From NCBI RefSeq assembly GCF_000775915.1, contig NZ_BBLT01000004.1, positions 1-64,000 on the forward strand: a stretch of 64,000 nt of DNA, read 5' to 3'. This DNA is from Sporocytophaga myxococcoides (GTDB taxonomy: Bacteria; Bacteroidota; Bacteroidia; Cytophagales; Cytophagaceae). The stretch's first letter is position 1, and each line of letters begins with the position of its first letter. The translations under genes and the position numbers were made by a program. The notes under the pieces are model-generated. The model made no database searches, was not told the origin of the DNA, and saw only the letters and a program-made list of their open reading frames with translations. This document shows positions 18,777 to 26,243 of the stretch, piece after piece.

Positions 18777-18902
18777 TTAAATTTTTGCTACAGAAGCAGA
18801 TTTTTTAACTTCTTTAGTGTAGGTCGGGCAAGTTCTGTGAGTTGCGCAAGCAGAAGCTAGCAAAAGCACAAAAGAAAATACAACTAGTGAATACTTTTTC
18901 AT
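18777..18902 (-). CDS. 41-residue cysteine-containing lipoprotein
   Basis: A short open frame on the minus strand starts with ATG at 18902 and stops at 18777. The product begins MKKYSLVVFS, continues with a hydrophobic stretch and a lipobox ending ASAC (Cys19), then a short tail with THRTCPTY and a lysine-rich end. This is a complete lipoprotein signal plus about 22 mature residues. Very short lipoproteins of this form with a second Cys are common in Bacteroidetes as I recall, without known function. The gene is isolated between a terminator and the LuxE-like gene. The signal-peptide pattern makes it unlikely to be chance. Confidence 0.7.
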   Translation of the reverse strand: MKKYSLVVFSFVLLLASACATHRTCPTYTKEVKKSASVAKI

Positions 18903-19024
18903 AAAGTGTTTAATTTTAAATTAGTACCTGAATTCTTTGTAAAATTAATTATTCATTTTCAATAATTAAAACAAACAGCAAATAAAATTAAATCTTTTCG
19001 ATTTAATTTTGAACTTTTCAAAGA

Positions 19025-20011
19025 CTAGTTTAAGTAAAGCAAATTACAGCCTCTTATGTCAGAATTATCAAACCGGCCAAGCACTTCAAAGTTATTATCA
19101 TCCGAAATTTTCCCAAGATCCTGACTTTCAATAAATGCACAGGAATCTACATTGGCCAGATCAATAATATTAATTCCACCTGAAGACCTTCCAGATCCTA
19201 TTGTCAAAGGATCATTAATATCCCGCAATAGGATTTTAAACCAGTCGGGCCCCGAAAAAAAACCATTTCCAGCAGAATATGCCTGAGATAAAAGCTCTGT
19301 CATACCATATTCAGAATGAACATTTTTTAAATTCAATCCACTTTTCAGAATTTGATGTAATTCATCCCGAACCAGCTCTTCCCTCCTACCTTTCATGCCA
19401 CCTGTTTCCATAACGATAAAATCTGACAGATCCGGGTGGTCATTTTCCGCTAAATCCCAGAGGGCAAAAGAAACTCCTATCAATAATTTTTTTGCGGGAT
19501 TTTCTTTATATTTTTTAAGATTATCAATAAGTAGTTTTTCATTAACGAATCCGGATAACGGATTACCAGACTGTTTAATAAAATGATTGACCATGTAAAT
19601 CAAAGATGATCCAGGATTTTGCTGGTAAGAAGGCAATAATGCCAATACTATAAAATCAGAAAGACTGCCGTAAAATTTCCTAAAAATTTCTTCACAGTTC
19701 TTCAAATAAAACTCAGGATCCGCTACATAATGTCGACTGGTTTGAAAACCGGTAGTGCCGCTGCTATAGAAGATCTGCTTTTCAGAAAAAATGTCAGTTT
19801 TTATTTCCTGGGTCTTAAAAAACAAAATCGGTAAAAATGGGATTTCCTCAATCAGAGAGATTTTGCTGGGGTCTTTTCCGAGAAGATCAAGGTATTGTTT
19901 ATATATCGGGTTATGTTCTGCCTGATATTTGAATAAAAGTATGGCTTTATCGTTAAAGTTTTGATCCGAGATATTGAATAAATCTTTTTTAAAACTTTCT
20001 TTGAAGTCCAT
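19025..20011 (-). CDS. LuxE/PaaK-like acyl-activating protein
   Basis: A 328-residue protein related to LuxE acyl-protein synthetase and the ANL adenylating superfamily. The phosphate-binding motif is FYSSGTTGFQTSRH (about residues 80-95), followed by blocks VMETGGMKGRREE and HSEYGMTELLSQAY, the latter matching the acyl-adenylate motif YGxTE. It lacks the C-terminal lid domain of full ANL enzymes, as LuxE does. In luminous bacteria LuxE activates fatty acids for aldehyde synthesis, but no other lux genes are present and orphan LuxE-like proteins are widespread in Bacteroidetes. Activation of some carboxylic acid, possibly for surface-polymer or lipid chemistry, is an inference. It is divergent from the gene at 20047, 35 bases away. 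Confidence 0.82.
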   Translation of the reverse strand: MDFKESFKKDLFNISDQNFNDKAILLFKYQAEHNPIYKQYLDLLGKDPSKISLIEEIPFLPILFFKTQEIKTDIFSEKQIFYSSGTTGFQTSRHYVADPEFYLKNCEEIFRKFYGSLSDFIVLALLPSYQQNPGSSLIYMVNHFIKQSGNPLSGFVNEKLLIDNLKKYKENPAKKLLIGVSFALWDLAENDHPDLSDFIVMETGGMKGRREELVRDELHQILKSGLNLKNVHSEYGMTELLSQAYSAGNGFFSGPDWFKILLRDINDPLTIGSGRSSGGINIIDLANVDSCAFIESQDLGKISDDNNFEVLGRFDNSDIRGCNLLYLN

Positions 20012-20046
20012 TATTATTAATAAATTGAATTTAAAATATCAGAAAA

Positions 20047-20556
20047 GTGAAAGCATACTTCAAACATACTATACCTGTTCTGTTTGTCATAGGTTTATTA
20101 TTTGCCTGCGACAGAGCTCCGAATTACTCAGAAGTACCTGTCATTAGTTTCAATAAGATCCAAAAATTTAATATTTATAATCCCCTGAGCAGCACCTTTA
20201 TAGACTCGCTTTCAATATCTATAAATTTTCAGGACGGGGATGGAAATCTGGGTAATATTGAACAAAATGCAACCCATAATTTTATAGCTGAAATCTACAT
20301 ATTAGATACAATCACCAATAGTTTTCAAATAAGCAAGTTCAGTTTTCTGAATGCCAGTTTCCCTCCATTAAATAATACAGGAAAAAAAGGACCAATAGAT
20401 GGAGTTTTGAACCAGGGAACTAATATGACTACCGTGTTTAACCTAATTCCTGAATTACCTAAAGGAACATTTAAGTTTAAGATTAAAATACGAGATGAAG
20501 ATGGAAATTACAGTAACTGGACTGAAACCACCCCTATTAACCTAGGCACCAAATAA
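20047..20556 (+). CDS. Hypothetical lipoprotein
   Basis: A 169-residue lipoprotein of unknown function. The start is GTG at 20047; the signal peptide ends in lipobox LFAC at Cys21. The mature part is beta-rich and contains a calcium-loop-like DGDGNLG segment near residue 60 and a similar DEDGNYSNW near 155, typical of small Ig-like domains. It lies 35 bases from the divergent LuxE-like gene and ends seven bases from the convergent E1 dehydrogenase gene. Confidence 0.8.
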   Translation: MKAYFKHTIPVLFVIGLLFACDRAPNYSEVPVISFNKIQKFNIYNPLSSTFIDSLSISINFQDGDGNLGNIEQNATHNFIAEIYILDTITNSFQISKFSFLNASFPPLNNTGKKGPIDGVLNQGTNMTTVFNLIPELPKGTFKFKIKIRDEDGNYSNWTETTPINLGTK

Positions 20557-20563
20557 TTGATTA

Positions 20564-22969
20564 CTAATACAATGAAGGATACTTAACAGGATCTGCTTCA
20601 TTCATTATCTCATACACCAGGTCCACCAGATCTTCTGCATTGGGTTTGGAGAAATAGTCTCCATCGCTTGAATATGCAGGCCTATGTTCTTTGGCAGGCA
20701 ATGTTCTTGGTGCAGAATCCAGCCACTGATAAGCCTTTTGCGTTTCAAGAACCTCCTTCATCATATAAGCAGTACCTCCACCAGGTACATCTTCATCTGT
20801 AAATATTACTCGATTGGTCTTTTTAACAGACTTAGCTATAATATGATGAATATCAAAAGGCATTAAGCTCTGTACATCTATTACCTCAACCGATATTCCC
20901 ATTTCTTCCAATTGTGCCGCTGAATCCAGGGAGATCTTACACATAGCACCATAGGTGACCACCGTAACATCACTACCTTCTCTTAATACTTCTGGAACGC
21001 CTAGGGGTACAGTATACTCCCCAAGGTTTGAAGGCATTTTTTCCTTCAATCGATAACCATTCAGAGTTTCTATAATCAAAGCTGGATCATCAGACTTTAG
21101 CATGGTGTTATAAAATCCGGCGGCTTGGGTCATATTTCTGGGAACCAGCAAATATATTCCTCTTAAACTTCCCAGGATCATGCTAATGGGAGAGCCAGAA
21201 TGCCAGACTCCTTCAAGCCTATGCCCTCTGGTTCTGATAATCATTGGAGCTTTTTGTCCTCCTACTGTCCTGTAATGAAGAGTAGCCAAGTCATCGGAAA
21301 GCGTTTGGATTGCAAATAATAAATAATCAAGATATTGAATTTCAGCTATTGGCCTAAGCCCTCGCATTGCTGCACCGATGCCCTGACCAATAATAGAGGT
21401 TTCACGAATACCGGTATCCATAATCCTCAGATTACCAAACTTTTCCTGTAAACCTGCAAAACCCTGATTTACGTCACCGATCATCCCTACATCTTCTCCA
21501 AAAGCAAAGACTCGTGGATCCTTCCGAAAGAGGGCTTCAAAGTTTGCCTGAAGAACTTCGCGCCCATCTACAAATGGACTGCTTTCATTGTATTCAGGCT
21601 TTATTTCTTCTACTTTAATCGCCGCCTGATCCGAATGACTGAAAAGATGAGAACTATATCTCTGGAAATTTTCTTCAGAAGTCCTTTCAACCCAGGCAAT
21701 TAATTTAGTCCTTGCAGGAAGTTCTTCAAAACGAAGTATTTTTAATGCTTTTTTTACTGCTTTAACTGCATCACTTCTGATTGGATTCAGCGTTTTTTCC
21801 AGAGCATTTTTTATTGAAAGAAGAGCCTCTTTCTGAGTGCTTTGAGAGGATGCTTCTTGGATCAAGTAAAGCGCTTCATCCAAATCCCCTTTCATGGATT
21901 CAACAAAACTATTCCAGGCACTTTGACGAGCTTTTTTTACCTTTTCAAAAGCAGTATCTTCAATCTCTTTTAATTCCTGATATGTGGCAATCGAATTGTC
22001 AAGAATCCACTCTTTAAATTTTTTATTGCAATCAAATTCCTCTTCCCAGGCAAGTCTCTCTTTTGATTTATATCTTTCGTGAGAACCGGAAGTAGAGTGT
22101 CCCAAAGGCTGGGCCAATTCCTCCACATGAACCAATGAAGGGACGTGCTGCTCTCTGGCCAGTTGAGCAGCATCTCTGTAGGTACGGCATAAATCTTCAT
22201 AATTCCAGCCCTTCACCTTAAAGATTTCTATACCTCTTTCAGATTCAGTTCTTTTAAACCCCTCAAACATTTTAGAAATATCAACTTTAGTGGTTTGATA
22301 TTCCTGAGGAACGGAAATTCCATATCCATCATCCCAGATGGATACAACCATTGGAATCTGCAATACTCCGGCAGCATTGATAGCCTCAAAGAAAATCCCC
22401 TCTGCAGTTGCAGCATTGCCAATAGTTCCAAATGCTACTTCATTTCCATTATTTGAAAATCCCTGTATGTCTTTAAGTTCCGGATTTAACCTATACAATT
22501 TTGAAGCATAGGCAAGTCCCACAAGCCTTGGCATCTGAGCGCCTGTAGGTGAGATATCCGGACTTGAATTTTTTATTTTGGTGAGATCATTCCAATGCCC
22601 ATCGTTGTTTAGACTTCTGGTGGCATAATGACCAATCATAAGTCTGCCTCCGGATGCCGGATCTGCAACAATGTCTGTATGAGCATAAAGTTGAGCGTAA
22701 TACTGTTCAAGACTCAGTTCATCTATAGCCATCATAAAAGTCTGATCTCTATAATACCCTGAGCGGAAATCTCCAAACCTGAAATATTTAGCCATAGCAA
22801 TCTGTGCCAGCTCTTTCCCGGTTCCGAAAATTCCAAATTTAGCCTTACCTGCAAAAACTTCTTTTCTACCCAAAATACTTGCCTGACGACTTTCACAGAG
22901 TATTCTGTAATCATTAAGAATTTCCTCTTTGGTTAAAGTAAGATCATTTATGGTTTCCTGGGTGCTCAC
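20564..22969 (-). CDS. Fused E1 alpha/beta subunit of a 2-oxo acid dehydrogenase
   Basis: 801 residues combining both halves of a thiamine-diphosphate E1 enzyme. Residues about 20-440 are E1-alpha (opening ILNDYRILCESRQAS, the DPASGGRLMIGHYATRS block, the SIWDDGYGISVP cofactor segment and LGHSTSGSHERY). Residues about 470-801 are E1-beta (GREVLQANFEALF, FAFGEDVG, GIRETSIIGQGIGAAMRG, VTVVTYGAM, DVQSLMPFD, TDEDVPGGG). These enzymes decarboxylate branched-chain 2-oxo acids or pyruvate and pass the acyl group to a lipoyl E2. The fused form is common in Bacteroidetes and is usually annotated as branched-chain 2-oxoisovalerate dehydrogenase E1. No E2 or E3 gene is adjacent, so they must be encoded elsewhere. 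The exact substrate is undecided. Confidence 0.9.
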   Translation of the reverse strand: MSTQETINDLTLTKEEILNDYRILCESRQASILGRKEVFAGKAKFGIFGTGKELAQIAMAKYFRFGDFRSGYYRDQTFMMAIDELSLEQYYAQLYAHTDIVADPASGGRLMIGHYATRSLNNDGHWNDLTKIKNSSPDISPTGAQMPRLVGLAYASKLYRLNPELKDIQGFSNNGNEVAFGTIGNAATAEGIFFEAINAAGVLQIPMVVSIWDDGYGISVPQEYQTTKVDISKMFEGFKRTESERGIEIFKVKGWNYEDLCRTYRDAAQLAREQHVPSLVHVEELAQPLGHSTSGSHERYKSKERLAWEEEFDCNKKFKEWILDNSIATYQELKEIEDTAFEKVKKARQSAWNSFVESMKGDLDEALYLIQEASSQSTQKEALLSIKNALEKTLNPIRSDAVKAVKKALKILRFEELPARTKLIAWVERTSEENFQRYSSHLFSHSDQAAIKVEEIKPEYNESSPFVDGREVLQANFEALFRKDPRVFAFGEDVGMIGDVNQGFAGLQEKFGNLRIMDTGIRETSIIGQGIGAAMRGLRPIAEIQYLDYLLFAIQTLSDDLATLHYRTVGGQKAPMIIRTRGHRLEGVWHSGSPISMILGSLRGIYLLVPRNMTQAAGFYNTMLKSDDPALIIETLNGYRLKEKMPSNLGEYTVPLGVPEVLREGSDVTVVTYGAMCKISLDSAAQLEEMGISVEVIDVQSLMPFDIHHIIAKSVKKTNRVIFTDEDVPGGGTAYMMKEVLETQKAYQWLDSAPRTLPAKEHRPAYSSDGDYFSKPNAEDLVDLVYEIMNEADPVKYPSLY

Positions 22970-23156
22970 TATGTAATAACAGTATTTTTCTAATTAAACT
23001 AATATAATTACGTACGTTAAAGTTCAAAAATAGATAAAAAGACTAACCTATCAAATTAAGAATCTGATAGACTTCTTTTTAAATTCATACTCTACTGTTA
23101 TTCTTACAGTTAAATTATGATTAAATATATTATTTTCTGAAAAATACCTACTCAGA

Positions 23157-23206
23157 AAAAAATCGGTATTAAATAAAATATTCCTCCACAAAAAATCGGT
23201 ATTAAA
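23157..23206 (+). repeat. Pair of 17-base direct repeats, possible operator
   Basis: AAAAAATCGGTATTAAA occurs at 23157-23173 and again, identical, at 23190-23206. The start-to-start distance is 33 bases, about three helical turns, so both copies face the same side of the DNA. The second copy ends 16 bases before the TATATTTG element. This suggests a regulator site for the DUF1573 gene; it is inference. Confidence 0.5.
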
Positions 23207-23222
23207 ATTGTCACATAATACT

Positions 23223-23230
23223 TATATTTG
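23223..23230 (+). promoter_or_regulatory. Possible -7 element of the DUF1573 gene
   Basis: TATATTTG matches TAnnTTTG and lies 49 bases before the ATG. No TTG stands at the usual distance upstream; the direct repeat occupies that place. Confidence 0.5.
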
Positions 23231-23279
23231 GACGGTCTAAATGTTATTTTTTTCAGATTAATTAAAATTAAATAAACCA

Positions 23280-24065
23280 ATGATAAAAAGAATTGCCTCT
23301 GTAGCTTTCCTATCCTTCCTGACACTAGGAGCTTTTGCACAAGGTGCTTTTAAATTTACCAGTGAAGACAAACACGATTTTGGTATCGTAGAAGAAGGTA
23401 TTCAGGCTGAATACGATTTTGAGTTTGAAAACTCAGGAGATGCTCCGATTGTATTAACTGACGTAAGAGCATCTTGTGGTTGTACTACTCCTTCTTGGAC
23501 CAAGGATCCAATTCCTCCTGGGGGCAAGGGATCAATAAAAGCTTCATACAATAGTTCCGGAAGAATTGGTGTGTTCAACAAAAGCATTACGATTACCTCA
23601 AATTCTTCAGAACCTTCCAAAGTAGTTTATATTAAAGGTATTGTTGTAAAAAAAGAAGAACCTAAAGTTGCTTTAACTCCTAAAGAACTAAAGGCAGCGC
23701 CTAAATTTTCCCTAGACAAAAACACGCATAGCTTTGGAAAAATTGAAAGAGGACAAAAAGTTGCCCAAAAATTTACTGTTAAAAATATAGGAAAAGCTCC
23801 ACTTGCGCTTTCATCTTTCCAGTCAGCATGCAGCTGCATAAACCATACACTTGCTTCTGATACAATTGCGCCTGGCAAATCTGCAGTTCTTGAATTAACC
23901 TACAATCCGACTTTTGACGGAAAAAACTCTGATATTTTAACCATTTTCACTAACGATCCAAGTAATCCACGTGTAATTGTAACTCTTTCAGGCGAAGTTG
24001 TAGAAAGTCTGTCTACTCCGACCCCTTTAAAAGAAGAAAAAAATACAGTTCCATTTGGAAAATAA
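23280..24065 (+). CDS. Secreted DUF1573 protein with two ASH-like domains
   Basis: 261 residues with a signal peptide (1-21, ending AFAQ) and two DUF1573 repeats of about 100 residues, each an Ig-like ASH/HYDIN-type sandwich. The first has HDFGIVEEG and SCGCTTPSW; the second has HSFGKIERG and ACSCINHTL. Each repeat carries the family's CGC or CSC cysteine pair. DUF1573 proteins are abundant in Bacteroidetes envelopes, but their function is unknown. The gene stands alone with its own upstream region and a terminator. Confidence 0.88.
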   Translation: MIKRIASVAFLSFLTLGAFAQGAFKFTSEDKHDFGIVEEGIQAEYDFEFENSGDAPIVLTDVRASCGCTTPSWTKDPIPPGGKGSIKASYNSSGRIGVFNKSITITSNSSEPSKVVYIKGIVVKKEEPKVALTPKELKAAPKFSLDKNTHSFGKIERGQKVAQKFTVKNIGKAPLALSSFQSACSCINHTLASDTIAPGKSAVLELTYNPTFDGKNSDILTIFTNDPSNPRVIVTLSGEVVESLSTPTPLKEEKNTVPFGK

Positions 24066-24091
24066 AAACCTGCAAAGGTCTATATCGTAAG

Positions 24092-24132
24092 AAAAAACAA
24101 AAGCCAGCGACATAATCGTTGGCTTTTGTTTT
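24092..24132 (+). terminator. Terminator after the DUF1573 gene
   Basis: A stem of about 16 bases (AACAAAAGCCAGCGA with TCGTTGGCTTTTGTT) with a five-base loop and flanking A and T runs, usable in both directions. The right arm contains the TTG of the alanine dehydrogenase promoter candidate. Confidence 0.85.
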
Positions 24133-24153
24133 ATATCGTGTTAATTATATTTG
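24125..24153 (+). promoter_or_regulatory. Probable promoter of ald
   Basis: TTTG at 24125-24128 and TATATTTG at 24146-24153 are 17 bases apart, fitting TTG-N17-23-TAnnTTTG. The ATG at 24168 is only about 14 bases downstream, so the leader would be only a few bases long. Confidence 0.55.
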
Positions 24154-24167
24154 CAAAAACGAATATT

Positions 24168-25280
24168 ATGGTCATCGGAGTACCTAAAGAAATAAAGACA
24201 CTAGAAAATCGTGTAGGCCTTACTCCTGCGCATTGTGCAGACCTTGTAAAACTAGGTCATAAACTGCTGGTAGAAACAAAAGCCGGAGAGGGATCTGGAT
24301 TTTTGGATGAGGAATACCAAAACGCCGGAGTTAGTATTTGTCAGGCTGAAGATGTCTATAGCGGAGCCGACCTGGTTGTAAAAGTCAAAGAACCTCTAGA
24401 AAAAGAATATTCTCTAATAAAAAAAGGACAGACAATTTTTACCTATTTTCATTTCGCATCCTCGCGACAGCTTACAGAAGCCATGATCAAATCAGGTGCT
24501 GTATGTATTTCATATGAAACAGTGGAAAAATCTGATCGATCATTACCATTATTGGTGCCCATGTCAGAAGTTGCAGGAAGAATGGCGGTTCAGAAGGGCG
24601 CAAATTATCTTGAAAAACATAACCAAGGAAGAGGTATTTTACTGGGAGGCGTCCCTGGTGTTAAACCTGCAAATGTGGTAATAATAGGGGCAGGTATCGT
24701 TGGAACAAATGCAGCGAAGATGGCTGCCGGATTGGGAGCTAATGTGACAATTATGGATATCAATGTTGCCAGATTAAGATACCTGGAAGACATTATGCCT
24801 GCTAATGTATATACATTATATAGCAGCCAAAGTAATGTCAACGAGGCTGTAAAAACCGCAGACCTAATTATTGGTGCAATCCTTGTTCCAGGCGCTAAAG
24901 CCCCCATATTAATTTCCAGGGATATGCTAAAAACAATGAAACCAGGAACGGTTCTCGTGGATGTAGCTGTAGATCAGGGTGGATGTATTGAAACCTGTAA
25001 ACCAACTACACATGAAAATCCTACTTATGTTGTAGATGGTATTGTTCATTATTGTGTCGCTAATATGCCTGGAGCAGTTCCGTTTACATCTACCCTGGCT
25101 TTGACTAATGTTACATATCCGTATGTTTGTCAGATTGCTAGCAAAGGATGGCAAAAAGCCTGCAGGGAAAATGAGGAATTGAAAAAGGGATTAAATGTGG
25201 TGAACGGGCAAATCGTTTATAAGAAAATTTCAGAAGCATTTGAGTTACCCTATTCTGAGGTAGAGCATCATTTAAGCTAA
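24168..25280 (+). CDS. ald: Alanine dehydrogenase
   Basis: 370 residues. It catalyses the reversible NAD-dependent deamination of L-alanine to pyruvate and ammonia. The start is ATG 24168 (MVIGVPKEIK), the normal family beginning; a longer frame from a TTG at 24126 lies in the terminator. Substrate residues Arg15, Lys74 (VKVKEP) and His95 (TYFHFA) are present, as is the Rossmann motif GAGIVG at 174-179. The block DVAVDQGGCIET and the C-terminal VCQIASKGW region are intact. It appears to be transcribed alone from its own promoter. Confidence 0.96.
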   Translation: MVIGVPKEIKTLENRVGLTPAHCADLVKLGHKLLVETKAGEGSGFLDEEYQNAGVSICQAEDVYSGADLVVKVKEPLEKEYSLIKKGQTIFTYFHFASSRQLTEAMIKSGAVCISYETVEKSDRSLPLLVPMSEVAGRMAVQKGANYLEKHNQGRGILLGGVPGVKPANVVIIGAGIVGTNAAKMAAGLGANVTIMDINVARLRYLEDIMPANVYTLYSSQSNVNEAVKTADLIIGAILVPGAKAPILISRDMLKTMKPGTVLVDVAVDQGGCIETCKPTTHENPTYVVDGIVHYCVANMPGAVPFTSTLALTNVTYPYVCQIASKGWQKACRENEELKKGLNVVNGQIVYKKISEAFELPYSEVEHHLS

Positions 25281-25358
25281 ACGAACAGAATAATCAGACA
25301 AATTATAAAATATCAAAAAGCATTTTTCCAGGAAGAATTCAATCTGAAATTTTTCCTG

Positions 25359-26240
25359 GTGCTTATCCTGTTTTTGGGAGCCAGTTTGGCTTTTAATTAT
25401 AGCCTTGATTTTGAAAACTCCATTCTGGAAAAATATGCTGGCCAGAAAATATACAATGTTTACTTGTTTCTTTTTTATTCTGTACCATTGCTATTTCTGT
25501 CTCTTACTTATGCCTATTTTTATAACAGAAAGCTACATTTATATTCTGCATCATATTGGTTTACAATACTGTTTGTAATCCTGATATTAATTTTCAGCGA
25601 AACATCATTCTATTTGTATCGTGATTGGATCAGAACGGAAGTGCCATTTGAAGTCAGTCAGTTTATTTCTTCCTTTGTCACCGAATTTGTAAGCTCCTTC
25701 ATTATAATCATTCCTATCCTCTGCTATTGGTATTGGGTAGACAGGAAAAACATTCCACTCTACGGATTTCAGAAAAACTCCCTGGAACTGACCCCCTATC
25801 TTCTTCTTCTGCTACTCATGTCTCCTTTTATATTCTGGGCTTCCTTTCAGCAGGACTTTCTGAATTATTACCCTGAATATAAACCAGGATTAGCGGAAAA
25901 TTATCTTGGATGGCCCTATTGGGCCACATTTGGTATCCACGAAATCTTTTATGGAATGGGATTCTTATCTATTGAATTTTTGTTCAGAGGATTCCTGGTA
26001 TTGGCAATGATCAAATATCTTGACAAAGGAGCTGTATTCATTATGGTTGCTTTATACTGCTACCTTCATTTTGGAAAACCGTTTGGAGAAGCTGTCGGAT
26101 CTATATTCGGAGGTACTATTTTAGGAATAATTACATATTATAGCAGATCTATCTGGGGAGGATTATTGATTCACCTGGGTATTGCTTATCTGATGGATCT
26201 GTTTGCAATAATACAACACCTGTTAAAAAATCATTTCTAA
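25359..26240 (+). CDS. CPBP family membrane protein
   Basis: A 293-residue protein with about eight membrane helices. The C-terminal part resembles CPBP (Rce1-like) intramembrane metalloprotease or bacteriocin-processing proteins: motif 1 appears as IEFLFRGF (near 207-214) rather than the usual EExxxR, motif 2 as CYLHFGKPF and motif 3 as LLIHLGIAY. The replacement of the first Glu by Ile may weaken catalysis. The listed start is GTG at 25359. The frame stays open upstream to the ald stop and the preceding residues look coding (FFQEEFNLKFFLV), so a non-ATG start further upstream is possible. It is followed by the LTA-synthase-like gene after three bases. Confidence 0.8.
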   Translation: MLILFLGASLAFNYSLDFENSILEKYAGQKIYNVYLFLFYSVPLLFLSLTYAYFYNRKLHLYSASYWFTILFVILILIFSETSFYLYRDWIRTEVPFEVSQFISSFVTEFVSSFIIIIPILCYWYWVDRKNIPLYGFQKNSLELTPYLLLLLLMSPFIFWASFQQDFLNYYPEYKPGLAENYLGWPYWATFGIHEIFYGMGFLSIEFLFRGFLVLAMIKYLDKGAVFIMVALYCYLHFGKPFGEAVGSIFGGTILGIITYYSRSIWGGLLIHLGIAYLMDLFAIIQHLLKNHF

Positions 26241-26243
26241 AAA

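Larger units (their letters stand above)
22970..23279. other. Divergent intergenic region with direct repeats
   Basis: About 310 bases between the E1 gene (minus) and the DUF1573 gene (plus). It contains two 17-base direct repeats and a TATATTTG element (listed separately) and is otherwise AT-rich without a reading frame. Confidence 0.6.

Noticed and set aside
19025-20011. Part of a bioluminescence (lux) system
   Set aside because: Only a LuxE-like protein is present; no luciferase, reductase or thioesterase genes are near.
24126-24167. Longer N-terminus of alanine dehydrogenase from TTG 24126
   Set aside because: This segment overlaps the terminator and promoter, and the family begins at MVIGVPKE.
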